64,000 nucleotides of DNA. It comes from Thermophilibacter provencensis (GTDB lineage Bacteria > Actinomycetota > Coriobacteriia > Coriobacteriales > Atopobiaceae). Within the stretch, counting starts at the first letter, position 1. Every line of letters begins with the position of its first letter. A program made the position numbers and the translations under genes. A model generated the notes under the pieces. That model saw nothing but the letters and a program-made list of their open reading frames with translations. It made no database searches and had not been told where the DNA came from. The DNA lies in NCBI RefSeq assembly GCF_900128445.1, contig NZ_LT671417.1:124001-188000 (forward strand), read 5' to 3'. Of this stretch, positions 32,960-44,780 are shown in pieces.

Positions 32960-34483
32960 CTAGTCCTGGCGATAGTGGGCAAAGAAGTCGGCAAGGTCGC
33001 CCATGGCCTCGCGCAGGACTTCCATACGCGGCAGGTAGACGATGCGGAAGTGGTCGGGCTCCGGCCAGTTGAACCCACCGCCGCGCGTGATGAGGATGCG
33101 CTTCTCGTGCAGCAGGTCAAGGGCGAACTGCTCGTCATCGGTGATGTTGAACTTCTTCACGTCGATCTTGGGGAAGATGTAGAACGCGGCCTTGGGCTTG
33201 ACGGCCGTAATGCCGTCGATGGCGTTGAGCGCCTCGTAGACGAAGTTGCGCTGCTCATAGACGCGACCGCCCGGCTCAACGTAGCGCTCCACGCTCTGGT
33301 AGCCGCCAAGCGCCGTCTGCACGACCGACTGGGCGGGCACGTTGGAGCACAGGCGCATGTTGGAGAGCATGTTGATGCCGTAGACGAAGTCGCGCATGCA
33401 GCGCCGGTTGCCCGAGAGGACCATCCAGCCGATGCGGTAGCCCGCGATCATGTGGGACTTGGAGAGGCCGGAGAACGTGACGCACGGGAGGTCGGGCGCG
33501 AGCGCGGCAATGGAGACGTGCTCGTGGCCGTCCATGCACAGGCGGTCGTAGATCTCGTCGGAGAAGATCATGAGCTGGTGGCGTCGGGCGATCTCCACGA
33601 TCTGCTCGAGCACCTCGCGCGGGTAGACCGCGCCCGTGGGGTTGTTGGGGTTGATGATGACGATCGCCTTGGTGTTGCTCGTGACCTTGGACTCGATGTC
33701 CTGGAGGTCGGGGTTCCACTCGGCCTGCTCGTCGCAGAGGTAGTGCACCGGGGTGCCGCCGGCGAGCGTGGCGCACGCGGTCCAGAGCGGGTAGTCGGGG
33801 CTCGGGATGAGAATCTCGTCCCCGGTGTCCAGGAGGGCGTTCATGCAGAGCTGGATGAGCTCGGAGACGCCGTTGCCCGTGTAGATGCCGTCCATGCTCA
33901 CGTTGGGCAGGTGCTTGAGCTGCGCGTACTGCATGATCGCCTTGCGCGCCGAGAAGAGCCCCCGCGAGTCAGAGTACCCCTCGCAGTCGGGGAGCTGCTG
34001 ACGCATGTCGTGCACGACCTCGTCGGGAGTCCGGAAGCCGAAGGGGGCGGGGTTGCCGATGTTCAGCTTGAGGATGCGAAGGCCCTCGTCCTCCATGCGG
34101 GCGGCCTCGTCGGCCACGGGACCGCGGACGTCATAGAGGACGTTCTCGAGCTTTGAGGACTTCTTGAACTCTCGCATGGAGGCGCTCCTTTTGGTGGTGG
34201 GGATGGGTGCGGGCTGGAAGGCGGTCTCAGGCCGCGCGGCAGCTCGTGCCGCACCGGGAGCCCCCTCCCCCGTGGCGAGCCAGGACGCGTCGACGCCCAG
34301 GAGGTCGGCAAGGAGCGCGCAGGTGTCCGCACGCGGCTCGACCTTGCCGCTCGCATACTGGCTGACCTGGCTCTTTCCGAGTTTGTCACCGCGCTCGGAG
34401 GCAAGGCGGATGAGGTCCGCCTGCTTGAGGGAGCGCTCCGACATGGCGGTGCGCAGCCGGTCGGCAAAGGTCTCCCGGGACAT
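32960..34483 (-). CDS. XRE HTH - AlaT-like aminotransferase fusion
   Basis: A 507-residue fusion. Residues about 5-70 form an XRE HTH (LKQADLIRLA..., KLGKSQVSQYASGKVEPR). A linker follows, then from about 100 a class I/II PLP aminotransferase resembling AlaT (NIGNPAPFGF, PNNPTGAVYP, SDEIYDRL, PLP Lys342 in GLSKSHMIAGYRIG). AlaT makes alanine from pyruvate with glutamate as donor. MocR proteins are GntR-aminotransferase fusions; an XRE version is a different architecture. The protein is probably both enzyme and autoregulator: its start is followed upstream by four alternating GTTCAAT/ATTGAAC sites. ATG 34483 with GGAGGG RBS. Confidence 0.88.
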   Translation of the reverse strand: MSRETFADRLRTAMSERSLKQADLIRLASERGDKLGKSQVSQYASGKVEPRADTCALLADLLGVDASWLATGEGAPGAARAAARPETAFQPAPIPTTKRSASMREFKKSSKLENVLYDVRGPVADEAARMEDEGLRILKLNIGNPAPFGFRTPDEVVHDMRQQLPDCEGYSDSRGLFSARKAIMQYAQLKHLPNVSMDGIYTGNGVSELIQLCMNALLDTGDEILIPSPDYPLWTACATLAGGTPVHYLCDEQAEWNPDLQDIESKVTSNTKAIVIINPNNPTGAVYPREVLEQIVEIARRHQLMIFSDEIYDRLCMDGHEHVSIAALAPDLPCVTFSGLSKSHMIAGYRIGWMVLSGNRRCMRDFVYGINMLSNMRLCSNVPAQSVVQTALGGYQSVERYVEPGGRVYEQRNFVYEALNAIDGITAVKPKAAFYIFPKIDVKKFNITDDEQFALDLLHEKRILITRGGGFNWPEPDHFRIVYLPRMEVLREAMGDLADFFAHYRQD

Positions 34484-34497
34484 CGTCCCTCCTCTGA

Positions 34498-34587
34498 GTT
34501 CAATTTATGTCTGACTCGGGTCCCTATATTGAACTACTTGTTTCAAGAAAGTTCAATAAGAAACTTCTGATCACACATGAATTGAAC
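34498..34587. promoter_or_regulatory. GTTCAAT/ATTGAAC operator array
   Basis: GTTCAAT at 34498 and 34551, ATTGAAC at 34528 and 34581. Each pair GTTCAAT-N23-ATTGAAC has identical 30-bp start-to-start spacing. All are within 110 bp upstream of the XRE-aminotransferase start. Likely operator for its HTH domain. Confidence 0.7.
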
Positions 34588-34633
34588 TTCAGGGCTGACA
34601 GGAGGTCTCGGCCCGGGGTCGGCGGCGGGCACG

Positions 34634-35168
34634 CTACGCGACCCTCGCGGCACGCATGCGCAGGCGCACGTAGTCGGCGTACCAGGCGCCGTCCCGCAGC
34701 AGATTCGAATCCGCGCGCAGATCGTCCACCGCGGCGGCGATCAGCTCGTCCGCAAGCCCCGCACCCATGGCCCCCGCACTCGAAGACGAACTGGCCGCCC
34801 ATGCGCAGCGCCGCCGCCACGCACGCGAGCGCCGACGGCTGGAGCCGCGCGTCGATCCAGTGGAGCATCGCGTTAGAAAACACCACGTCAACGAGCACGT
34901 CCAGCGAGAAGGAGGTGGCGTCGCCCACGCAGAAGCGCAGCTCGGGATGGCGCTCCCGCGCCAGCGCGACCATCTCGGGGGAGGCGTCCATGCCGGAAGC
35001 GTCGAGCCCGCGCGCCGCAAGCTCCGCCGTGAGCGTCCCGTTGCCACACCCCAGGTCCAGGCACTTCTCGCCGGGGCGTACGTCGATGAGGTCGATCACG
35101 CCGGCCCCGTAGGCCGGAACGAAGGAGAAGCCTCTCTCGTAGCCCTCGGCGTCCCAGCTGATGTTCAT
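34634..35168 (-). pseudogene. Frameshifted, truncated SAM-dependent methyltransferase
   Basis: Starts MNISWDAEGYERGFSFV, has the SAM motif LDLGCGNGTLT, and continues to QFVFECGGHG, where a one-base shift near 34768 is needed to continue as AGLADELIAAAVDDLR. The protein then ends after about 177 residues, whereas relatives have about 250. It is most similar to small-molecule methyltransferases of the trans-aconitate type. The loss of the C-terminal region and the frame change together point to a decayed gene. ATG 35168 is a plausible start; a single sequencing error would explain the shift but not the truncation. Confidence 0.7.
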
Positions 35169-35372
35169 GGAGGCCCCCGGGTTCTTCTCGCCATTCACGC
35201 AGATCCAAGTATGGCACGACCCGACGCGGTCGCGAGGCCGAGCACGCAATCGAATCCCGCAGGCAGGAAAGACGCGCGGGCCGGAGACGGACGAGAAGAG
35301 CGCAACCAGAAGACGAACCTCGCCGCTGAGTGAACGATGTGCCATCATCGTAGCAGCAAGAGAGGAGTCCCC

Positions 35373-36035
35373 ATGCCACGAGAGACCAAGCAGGCCAAGG
35401 TCGAGCGCGCCGTTGAGGTGTGCCGACGCCTCGACGAGAAGTACGGGCCCGTCGAGTGCTTTCTCGACCACGCCAGCCCGTTTCGCCTGACCATCGCCGT
35501 GCTGCTCTCCGCACAGACCACGGACGCGCAGGTCAACAAGGTGACGCCGGCGCTCTTCGAGCGCTTCCCCACCCCCGAGGCGATGGCCTCCGCCACGCCC
35601 GAGGAGGTGGCCGAGCACATCCATAGCCTCGGCTTCTACAAGTCCAAGGCACGTCACTGCGTGGAGTGCGCACAGATGATCGTCTCCGAGTTCGGCGGCG
35701 AGGTGCCGCACACGATGGACGAGCTCACGCGCCTGCCCGGGGTCGGCCGCAAGACGGCCAACATCGTGATGAACGTGGGCTTTGGCATCGTGGAGGGCAT
35801 CGCGGTGGACACGCACGTCAACCGCATCGCGCACCGCCTTGCGCTCTCGCCCAAGACGCACGAGAAGGAGCCGCTCAAGACCGAGCAGGACCTGCTGAGG
35901 CTGCTGCCGCGCGAGCTCTGGGGGCCGGTCAACCACCAGTGGATCAAGCACGGGCGCGACACCTGCACCGCTCGCGGGCCCAAGTGCGACGGCTGCGTCC
36001 TCGAGGACATCTGCCCAAGCGCCCACCGCTGCTAG
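35373..36035 (+). CDS. nth: Endonuclease III (DNA glycosylase/AP lyase)
   Basis: A 220-residue repair enzyme for oxidised pyrimidines. It has the HhH with catalytic Lys (LPGVGRKTANIV), catalytic Asp in VDTHVNRIAHR, and four Cys of the [4Fe-4S] cluster spaced C-x6-C-x2-C-x5-C at the end (CTARGPKCDGCVLEDIC). ATG 35373 with GGAG RBS. It is divergent from the decayed methyltransferase and convergent with the uvrA-like gene. Confidence 0.94.
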   Translation: MPRETKQAKVERAVEVCRRLDEKYGPVECFLDHASPFRLTIAVLLSAQTTDAQVNKVTPALFERFPTPEAMASATPEEVAEHIHSLGFYKSKARHCVECAQMIVSEFGGEVPHTMDELTRLPGVGRKTANIVMNVGFGIVEGIAVDTHVNRIAHRLALSPKTHEKEPLKTEQDLLRLLPRELWGPVNHQWIKHGRDTCTARGPKCDGCVLEDICPSAHRC

Positions 36036-36079
36036 CCCGCGCGCGATCGCGGCCCGCCGCGCCCGGGCAAACGCCAAGT

Positions 36080-36104
36080 CTGTAAATTGGGGACTGTCCC
36101 CAAT

Positions 36105-36110
<6 letters not shown>
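36080..36110. repeat. REP-like palindrome, copy e
   Basis: Perfect 15-bp arms CTGTAAATTGGGGAC / GTCCCCAATTTACAG around a central T. It contains the stop codon of the UvrA-like gene (36105-36107). The outer arm differs from the other copies but still pairs. Confidence 0.8.
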
Positions 36111-38618
<2,508 letters not shown>

Positions 38619-38619
38619 G

Positions 38620-39039
38620 CTAGACCAGCTTTCCCTTGCAGTGGTCGACCATGTGCTGGATCATCTGGGCGGTCCAGCCGACGTAGTCGCGGCGACGGGG
38701 CCTGAGCGCGCCGTCGACCAGCTCGTCGAAGGACACCTTGATCTTGGCGAACCGCGTCACGCGCACGGGCTCCTCGTGCGTGAGGCAGCTCTCCTCGACC
38801 TTGGCCCCGCCCAGGGCCATGAGAATCTTGGGGTTGTACATGACGTGGGCGTTTCCGTCATCGTCCTGATAGGCGATCACGGCCTTGGTCACGCCAATCT
38901 GGTTGGCGGCGAGGCAGACCGCGTCATCGATGGAGGCGAGCGTGTCGACGAGGTCCTGCGCCACGGGGGCGTCCTCTGCGGTGGCGGGCTCGCACGGCGT
39001 GGAGAGGACGGCCTCGTCCTGCACCAGGTCCTTAATCAT
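38620..39039 (-). CDS. Peptide deformylase-like protein, altered HExxH motif
   Basis: A 139-residue protein of the short PDF family found with ESCLT-type motif 2. Motif 1 is VCLAANQIG, motif 2 EESCLTHEE (metal Cys85) and motif 3 IQHMVDH (H129, M130, H133). In active PDFs the third motif is QHExDH; here the catalytic Glu is Met, which should impair deformylation. ATG 39039 is preferred over ATG 39045 because the GAAAGG sequence is 6 bp away. Operon with the UvrA-like gene downstream. Possibly a non-catalytic homologue or one using a different general base. Confidence 0.75.
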   Translation of the reverse strand: MIKDLVQDEAVLSTPCEPATAEDAPVAQDLVDTLASIDDAVCLAANQIGVTKAVIAYQDDDGNAHVMYNPKILMALGGAKVEESCLTHEEPVRVTRFAKIKVSFDELVDGALRPRRRDYVGWTAQMIQHMVDHCKGKLV

Positions 39040-39294
39040 GGGCATCCTTTCAGTCCCGACTATCGTGCAGAGAACAGTATACCGGGCCTCTGGCGCGACC
39101 GACGAAGGCGATGGGGCGGCTCGCGCGAAAACGAGCGGCCCGCTTCGTCGACGCCGCCTTGCCAGGGCCTTACGCCTCCCTGTCCCGCGGCGCGCGTGAG
39201 ACGCGTGCCGTCGCTGGGCAGATTGCGCAGCGCGGCGCACCGCGTCACACTGGGGCAGACCGCACAAGCCAAGCGTCTCGAGAGGGCCGACAGA

Positions 39295-39888
39295 ATGCTC
39301 AACATCGTGCTCGTTGCTCCGGAGATCCCGGCGAACACCGGAAACATCGGCCGAACCTGCGTGGTCACGGGATCGAGGCTCCATCTCGTGGAACCGCTTG
39401 GGTTCTCCCTCGACGAGAGGCCGCTGCGCCGGGCGGGGCTCGGGTACTGGGAGAGCCTCGACGTCACCCGCTACCGGGACTGGGGCGACTTCGTCGAGCG
39501 AAACGCGATCGCGGTCAACGACGAGCGTCTCCACCTGCTCACGAAGAAGGCGCGTCACACCTACGCCGAGGCCCGCTACCATGACGGCGACTACCTCGTC
39601 TTCGGCTGCGAGAGCGCAGGGCTTCCGGAGAGCCTGCTCGCGGCGAACGCGAGGCGCTGCGAGCGCATCCCGATGCTGCCCGACGCGGCCTCGCTCGAGA
39701 ACGCCGACCGCTGGCGCGCGCGGGACGAGCGGGGCGAGAAGGACGGGCACGCCGACCTTCTCGCCCAGGACGTCTGCGGCAACTTCGTGAATCCCGACGA
39801 CTATCGCATCAGCGCGCTCAACCTCTCGAACGCAGCCGCGATCGTGCTGTACGAGGCGCTTCGCCAGGAGGGGTTCCCCGGCATGTAG
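39295..39888 (+). CDS. trmL: tRNA (cytidine(34)-2'-O)-methyltransferase TrmL (SPOUT)
   Basis: A 197-residue knotted methyltransferase for wobble-position tRNA. Family motifs: NIVLVAPEIPANTGNIGRTC at the start, DYLVFGCESAGLPESLL in the middle and NLSNAAAIVLYEALRQ at the C-terminal knot. It carries an acidic/basic insertion (RARDERGEKDGHADLLAQDV) between conserved blocks. ATG 39295; the RBS is weak (AGAGGG). Convergent with the MerR gene, 5 bp apart. Confidence 0.88.
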   Translation: MLNIVLVAPEIPANTGNIGRTCVVTGSRLHLVEPLGFSLDERPLRRAGLGYWESLDVTRYRDWGDFVERNAIAVNDERLHLLTKKARHTYAEARYHDGDYLVFGCESAGLPESLLAANARRCERIPMLPDAASLENADRWRARDERGEKDGHADLLAQDVCGNFVNPDDYRISALNLSNAAAIVLYEALRQEGFPGM

Positions 39889-39893
39889 GCCGC

Positions 39894-40652
39894 TCAGGCG
39901 CCCACCGTCGCCGGGTTCCTCGGAAGGTCGGGGGGCAGCGTCGGGACCTCGGCGCCCGCAAGGATGAGATACTCGTCGATGGAGTGCCGCAGCTCGTCGA
40001 GGGACTCGCGGTCCGCCGTCGCCGACGAGCCGTCGAGCGGGATGAACTCGCTCGGGAGATGGCTGCCGAGCTGATCGCAGAGACGCGTGTAGCGAAGCGC
40101 GACCTCCCGGGCCCACGGGTCATCCGGCGAGACCCCGGCGGCCATGAGGCCGAGCGCCGCGACGATGAGGTCCTGCCACCGGGCGATCTCCGCCCGCTCG
40201 GCCCCGGCCTGCAGGGGCGCGTCCTCGTGCATCGAGTGACGGAGCACCGGGGGGTTGGCCCCGGACTCGTCGATGAGCCCCGCGATCCCCTCCCAGTCCG
40301 GGGACTCGCCGTCACCCACCTGCTTCCTCAGGGCGCGCAGGGCGGCCATGCGGTGCATGAGACGAACGAGGTCGCGGCCGAGAAGCTCCACCTGGCGGTC
40401 GATGAGCTCGGTGAGCTCCCCGCCCTCCAGCTTGTGCGCGAGCACCTTGCGGATGTCCGAGAGCGAGTTGCCCAGGAACTTGAGGACGAGGATTCTCTGC
40501 AGCTCCCGCTCGTCCTCCTTCGAGTAGAGACGCCTGTTCTGCGGCCCCTTCGCAGAGGGGGCGAGCAGCTTCTGCTGGTCATAGAACTGCACGGTCCGCA
40601 CCGTCACTCCCGCGCGGCGCGCGAACTCACCAACGGTCCAGTACTCCGACAT
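39894..40652 (-). CDS. MerR family transcriptional regulator
   Basis: A 252-residue regulator. The N-terminal winged HTH is standard (YWTVGEFARRAGVTVRTVQFYDQQKLLAP, then KEDERELQRI), followed by a coiled coil and a C-terminal domain of about 130 residues with an unknown ligand. ATG 40652. No adjacent target gene on either side; the ligand cannot be predicted. Confidence 0.85.
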   Translation of the reverse strand: MSEYWTVGEFARRAGVTVRTVQFYDQQKLLAPSAKGPQNRRLYSKEDERELQRILVLKFLGNSLSDIRKVLAHKLEGGELTELIDRQVELLGRDLVRLMHRMAALRALRKQVGDGESPDWEGIAGLIDESGANPPVLRHSMHEDAPLQAGAERAEIARWQDLIVAALGLMAAGVSPDDPWAREVALRYTRLCDQLGSHLPSEFIPLDGSSATADRESLDELRHSIDEYLILAGAEVPTLPPDLPRNPATVGA

Positions 40653-41093
40653 GCCGAATCATCTCCTCGGCTAGCTTGCTCAACGATGCGTAACACGTAC
40701 CCAATTTGTTATTTCTCAGACGAGTCTTTTTTCAAAAGTGATGGATTTGTGATAAGTCAAGTGACATTTCATCAGACGCCGACGCGCGGCTGGGATCCCG
40801 TGAGCCGCCAAAAGGCCCTCGGGATACAACAGGCAAAACGTTTTCGAGCGCACGACGGGCGGGGCACCGACGGCAACAGGGATGTGATGCGTTTCATGCG
40901 CGGCCTCAATTCTCGAAAGGTGCCCTTCGACGCGTTGCTCGTGCTCCACGACTACGCTACGAGACGACGCAAGGTAGTTGTCAATCGATAGGAACGTGAC
41001 CGTCGACCATGCCCCAGCCGAGCGAGAGCGTCTGCGCGCGAATCGACACGCATGACGTATCATTGAGCCGTTAAGCTGCTTCGAGGAGGTCCC
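40653..41093. other. 441-bp region without recognisable gene
   Basis: No frame with convincing coding features on either strand. It contains the promoter region of the merR gene, an AT-rich stretch near 40700-40770, and the upstream region of the small membrane protein gene. A degenerate open frame on the minus strand is not gene-like. Confidence 0.5.
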
Positions 41094-41351
41094 ATGGACA
41101 TCGTGTCCATCGTGCTCGGCGTCACAGCCCTCGCCACCGCGTTCACGCCGTTCATCTGGCTCCAGGTGGTGGGCGGCTTCGCAGGCATCGCCGGCATCGT
41201 GCTCGCCCGCAAGGCCAAGAAGGCCGACTACCGCAAGAGCCTCACCACCGCCATCGGCATGCTCTGCTCGATCACGGGGACGCTGCTGTGCTTCCTGGCA
41301 CCCGTGCTCTCGCTCCTGAGCAACATCGCCCTCTTCTTCATGACTCGATAG
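41094..41351 (+). CDS. Small membrane protein (DUF4190-like)
   Basis: An 85-residue protein made of two to three hydrophobic segments (IVSIVLGVTALATAF, FAGIAGIVLARKAKK, IGMLCSITGTLLCFL). RBS GAGGAGG precedes ATG 41094. It resembles small DUF4190-type membrane proteins. Monocistronic; function unknown. Confidence 0.6.
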   Translation: MDIVSIVLGVTALATAFTPFIWLQVVGGFAGIAGIVLARKAKKADYRKSLTTAIGMLCSITGTLLCFLAPVLSLLSNIALFFMTR

Positions 41352-41452
41352 CCCGCGAGTCGGGAACGGGGGCCCAGGCCCGCAGACCACATAGTCTTCA
41401 AAATTGTTTGTATACTCACTATTTGCATCGCAACGATCAATCGGGAGTGACC

Positions 41453-41890
41453 ATGGCGCCTGACACGATCCACCATCTGCTCCTTGTGGCGTTCGGGTGC
41501 TCCAACCACGCCATGGTCTCGCGCACGCGAGGCTTTGGCCTCATGCCCGGCCAGCCCAAGGTGCTCGAGTTCGTTGCCAAGAACGAGGGGTGCCTCCAGC
41601 GTGACATCGCCCGCGCGTGCGCGATGGACCGCGCCACGGTCACCGGGGTACTCGCGCGCATGGAGGGCGCAGGGCTCATCGAGCGGCATCCGAGGGAGGG
41701 AGACCGGCGGGCGCTCGAGGTGCGCCTCACTGATGATGGTCGAATCGCCGCGGGGCGCGTCGCACGCTGCGGCTCCGAGGTCGACGAGCTGGCGTGCGCG
41801 GGCATGACCAGCGACGAGCGAGAGGCGCTCCGCGCACTGCTCGCGCGCGTCATCGCCAACTTTGAGAGAGAGGGAGAGCGACGAGCATGA
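41453..41890 (+). CDS. MarR family transcriptional regulator
   Basis: A 145-residue winged-helix repressor with CLQRDIARACAMDRATVTGVLARMEGAGLIERHP and LTDDGRIAAG. ATG 41453 with GGGAG RBS. A TATACT -10 like element lies at 41411-41416. Its stop overlaps the next start (ATGA), so it is co-translated with the membrane protein gene, whose expression it may control. Confidence 0.85.
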   Translation: MAPDTIHHLLLVAFGCSNHAMVSRTRGFGLMPGQPKVLEFVAKNEGCLQRDIARACAMDRATVTGVLARMEGAGLIERHPREGDRRALEVRLTDDGRIAAGRVARCGSEVDELACAGMTSDEREALRALLARVIANFEREGERRA

Positions 41891-42567
41891 GTGAGCTGAC
41901 CGTCAAGTCCGATGCGTCCCGCGCGGAAGTGGGGAGGGTCGTCCTTCGCTGTCTCTGCTTCACGGCTGGCCTGCTCGTCAATTCGTTCGGCGTGGCCCTC
42001 ATCACCAAGGCGGCGCTCGGGACCTCCCCCATCTCGAGCATCCCCTACGTGCTCGACCTTCGTTTTGCGCCAACGTTCGGCCAGTTCACCTTCGTGCTCA
42101 ACATGGCCTACATCGCAGCCCAGGCGGCCCTGCTGCGCCGCGACTTCAGGCCAGTCCAGCTGCTGCAGGTCGTGGCGAACGTAATCTTCAGCGCTTTCAT
42201 CGACGTGAGCATGGGGCTGCTGTGGTGGCTCAGCCCGCAGGGCATTCCCGCCGAGGTCGCCTCTCTCGCGCTCGGCTGCGCCGTCCTTGCCTTCGGCATC
42301 TCCGTCGAGGTGGCGCCAAACGTGATCGTGGTTCCTGGGGAGGGCATCGTGCGCGCGATCTCCTCCACGCTGGGCAGGCCCTTCGGAACCTGCAAGCTTT
42401 GCTTTGACATCACGCTCGTGCTCATCGCGTGCGGGCTGTCATTCGCCTTCTTCGGGGGTCTCAACGGCCTAGGGGTGGGCACCATCGCTTCCGCGCTCGC
42501 CGTGGGGCCCATCGTAAACGCCATCGACCGGCGCGTGCCGCTCATCTCCGCCATCCGCTCTCTCTAG
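41887..42567 (+). CDS. YczE/YitT-like integral membrane protein (DUF6198)
   Basis: A 226-residue membrane protein with five to six hydrophobic segments: LLVNSFGVALITKAALGTSP is the characteristic family start, with GISVEVAPNVIVVPGEGIVRAI later. YczE relatives in Firmicutes are needed for exported lipopeptide production, but no function is general. It is translationally coupled to the MarR gene upstream. Confidence 0.8.
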   Translation: MSELTVKSDASRAEVGRVVLRCLCFTAGLLVNSFGVALITKAALGTSPISSIPYVLDLRFAPTFGQFTFVLNMAYIAAQAALLRRDFRPVQLLQVVANVIFSAFIDVSMGLLWWLSPQGIPAEVASLALGCAVLAFGISVEVAPNVIVVPGEGIVRAISSTLGRPFGTCKLCFDITLVLIACGLSFAFFGGLNGLGVGTIASALAVGPIVNAIDRRVPLISAIRSL

Positions 42568-42723
42568 CAGCGGCGACAGGCCGCGCGGCAGGAGAGTCGG
42601 TCGCCCCGTGAGCGCCGGGCGCGCACCCACGCTGCCAGGATGGCGGGTCGGCACCTCGCCTCCCCGTTCCGCGCCGCGACAACCCTGCGCGCCCGTTCGG
42701 GCGCCCTATGGCCTCGGCGCGCG

Positions 42724-43776
42724 CTACCAGATGCCCAGCACGTGCTGCATGCCCAGGCTCACGACGGCAATGGCCACCCAGCAGGCAAGGCCCATGACGA
42801 TCGGCTTGCCGCCCGTACGCACGAGCCTGACGATGTTGGTGTTGAAGCCTATGGCGGCCATAGCCATGATGATGAGGAACTTGGAGAGCTCCTTGATCGG
42901 CGCAGTGATGGCCGCGGGAAGCGAGAAGACCGTGGTCACAACGCTTGCCAGCACGAAGAACACAATAAAGAACGGGAATATCCTCTTGAGGTCGAACGTG
43001 CCGGCGGCCGTGGCCGAGCCCTCTCCCGCCGCAGTGGCGCGCCTGGCCTGATGAACCTGCCAGAACGCGAGCGCCAGCGTGATGGGGATGATGGCCAGCG
43101 TGCGCGTGAGCTTCACGATCGTTGCCGAGTCGAGCGTGTTGGCGCCTGGGTGCATGCCGTCCCACGCCGCAGCGGCGGCCGTGACGGAGGAGGTGTCGTT
43201 CACCGCCGTGCCCGCAAAGAGCCCGAAGCCCTCGTTGGTAAGGCCGAGCACGCCTCCGAGCGTGGGGAACACGAGCGCGGCTATCACGTTGAAGAGGAAG
43301 ATAACACTGATGGCCTGGGCGATCTCCTCGTCATCCGCGTCGATTACGGGCGCGGTGGCCGCGATGGCCGAGCCTCCGCAGATGGAGGAGCCCACGCCGA
43401 TGAGCGTTGAGATCTTCCCTGGGATGTTGAGCGCGCGGCAGAGCAGGAAGGACACCGCGAGCGAGGTGGCGATCGTGGAGACGATGATCGGCAGCGAGGT
43501 GGCGCCCACCTGAGCGATCTGCGAGAGGTTGAGCCCAAAGCCAAGGAGGATCACGGCCCACTGGAGCACCTTCTTGGACGTGAACCTCACGCCGGCCTGA
43601 AGCGGCTCGCCCTTCTCGGCAGGCACCAGCAGGGCAAGCACCATGCCAATGAGGATGGCGAAGACCGGGCCTCCCACGACCTCGAACCTCCTGCCAAGAA
43701 GCCACGCCGGCACAGCGACGACCAGCGCAAACAGCACGCCCTTCCACAGCCTACCAAAGTCCTTGATGAGTTCCAC
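42724..43776 (-). CDS. yeiH: YeiH-family putative sulfate/sulfonate exporter (UPF0324)
   Basis: A 350-residue transporter with about ten helices: [13 protein letters not shown]-like [48 protein letters not shown] and [16 protein letters not shown] are the family hallmarks. Relatives are often regulated by a divergent LysR protein, as here (43889). Whether it moves sulfite, sulfate or another anion is not determinable. Confidence 0.85.
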   Translation of the reverse strand: MELIKDFGRLWKGVLFALVVAVPAWLLGRRFEVVGGPVFAILIGMVLALLVPAEKGEPLQAGVRFTSKKVLQWAVILLGFGLNLSQIAQVGATSLPIIVSTIATSLAVSFLLCRALNIPGKISTLIGVGSSICGGSAIAATAPVIDADDEEIAQAISVIFLFNVIAALVFPTLGGVLGLTNEGFGLFAGTAVNDTSSVTAAAAAWDGMHPGANTLDSATIVKLTRTLAIIPITLALAFWQVHQARRATAAGEGSATAAGTFDLKRIFPFFIVFFVLASVVTTVFSLPAAITAPIKELSKFLIIMAMAAIGFNTNIVRLVRTGGKPIVMGLACWVAIAVVSLGMQHVLGIW

Positions 43777-43829
43777 CCGTCTGCCCCTCTCGCCTCGGTC
43801 TTATCTGAGAAGAGCCTACTACCGGCGGT

Positions 43830-43880
43830 TATAATGAAATATATGGCATTGCTTATAGTCTCATAAGTATTTATCGATAA
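43830..43880. promoter_or_regulatory. Divergent yeiH/lysR control region
   Basis: TATAAT at 43830-43835, inverted repeat CTTAT-N6-ATAAG (43852-43867, a T-N11-A LysR box) and the palindrome TTATCGATAA (43871-43880), between the yeiH and lysR starts. Confidence 0.5.
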
Positions 43881-43888
43881 GGACGGGC

Positions 43889-44764
43889 ATGCTCGACTAT
43901 CGCACGCACACGTTCCTGGCCGTCTGCCGAGCGGGGAGCCTCACGCGCGCCGCCGCGGAGCTCCACGTCACCCAACCCGCGGTCTCTCAGCACATACGCC
44001 AGCTCGAGCGACACTACGGGCAGCCCCTCCTCGTCAAGTCAGGCCGCGGGGTGGAGCCCACCCCTGCCGGAAGGCTTCTCTACCAGGCACTTGACGCGAT
44101 GGAGGCCGACGAGGGACGCCTGCGATCGGAGCTCGCCGCTCTGGGGGAGGAAGGGTGCTCGCGACCTCCGCTGCGCCTGGGCTGCACGCGCACCGTGGCG
44201 GACTTCGTGGCGCCGCGGCTCCTTGCCAGCCACCTCTGCCGCCACCCCGACGAGCGACTTCTCATGCGCACCGGCAACACGGCGGAGCTCGTGACCCTGC
44301 TCGATCGTGGAGAGATAGACTTTGCCCTGGTCGAGGGGTCGTTTGACCGATCGTCATTTGAGAGCGAGACGTTCTCGCGCGAGTCGTTCGTGGCGGTGGC
44401 CGCGGGGGGCATGGGGCCCATGAGCACTGCCGACCTGCTCGGGATGCGGCTGGTCCTGCGCGAGGAGGGGTCGGGGACGCGCGAGATCCTCGAGCGCCAC
44501 CTCGCGGCGCGAGACCTTGCCGTCGGGGACTTCGCCGGGGTCATCGAGCTCGCGAGCATCCCGGCGATCAAGGCGTGCGTGGCGGCGGGGGCCGGAGTGA
44601 GCTTCCTCTATCGCGTGGCCGTGGAGGATGAGCTGGGCGCTGGCACGCTGACCGACGTCACTCCGACGGACTTTGCCGTGGAGCACGACTTCTCCCTCAT
44701 CTGGCAGCGCGGCAGCCAGTACGGCCGACGCTGGCGCGCCCTGCTGCGAGAGTGGCGCCCCTGA
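43889..44764 (+). CDS. LysR family regulator, divergent from yeiH
   Basis: A 291-residue LTTR. The N-terminal HTH (FLAVCRAGSLTRAAAELHVTQPAVSQHIRQLE) is complete, followed by a periplasmic-binding-like effector domain (LRLGCTRTVADFVAP ... IPAIKACVAAGAGVSFLYR). It resembles YeiE/CysB-type regulators and likely controls yeiH through the boxes in the 112-bp intergenic region. ATG 43889. Confidence 0.87.
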   Translation: MLDYRTHTFLAVCRAGSLTRAAAELHVTQPAVSQHIRQLERHYGQPLLVKSGRGVEPTPAGRLLYQALDAMEADEGRLRSELAALGEEGCSRPPLRLGCTRTVADFVAPRLLASHLCRHPDERLLMRTGNTAELVTLLDRGEIDFALVEGSFDRSSFESETFSRESFVAVAAGGMGPMSTADLLGMRLVLREEGSGTREILERHLAARDLAVGDFAGVIELASIPAIKACVAAGAGVSFLYRVAVEDELGAGTLTDVTPTDFAVEHDFSLIWQRGSQYGRRWRALLREWRP

Positions 44765-44780
44765 CAAGACGAATCAGCCT

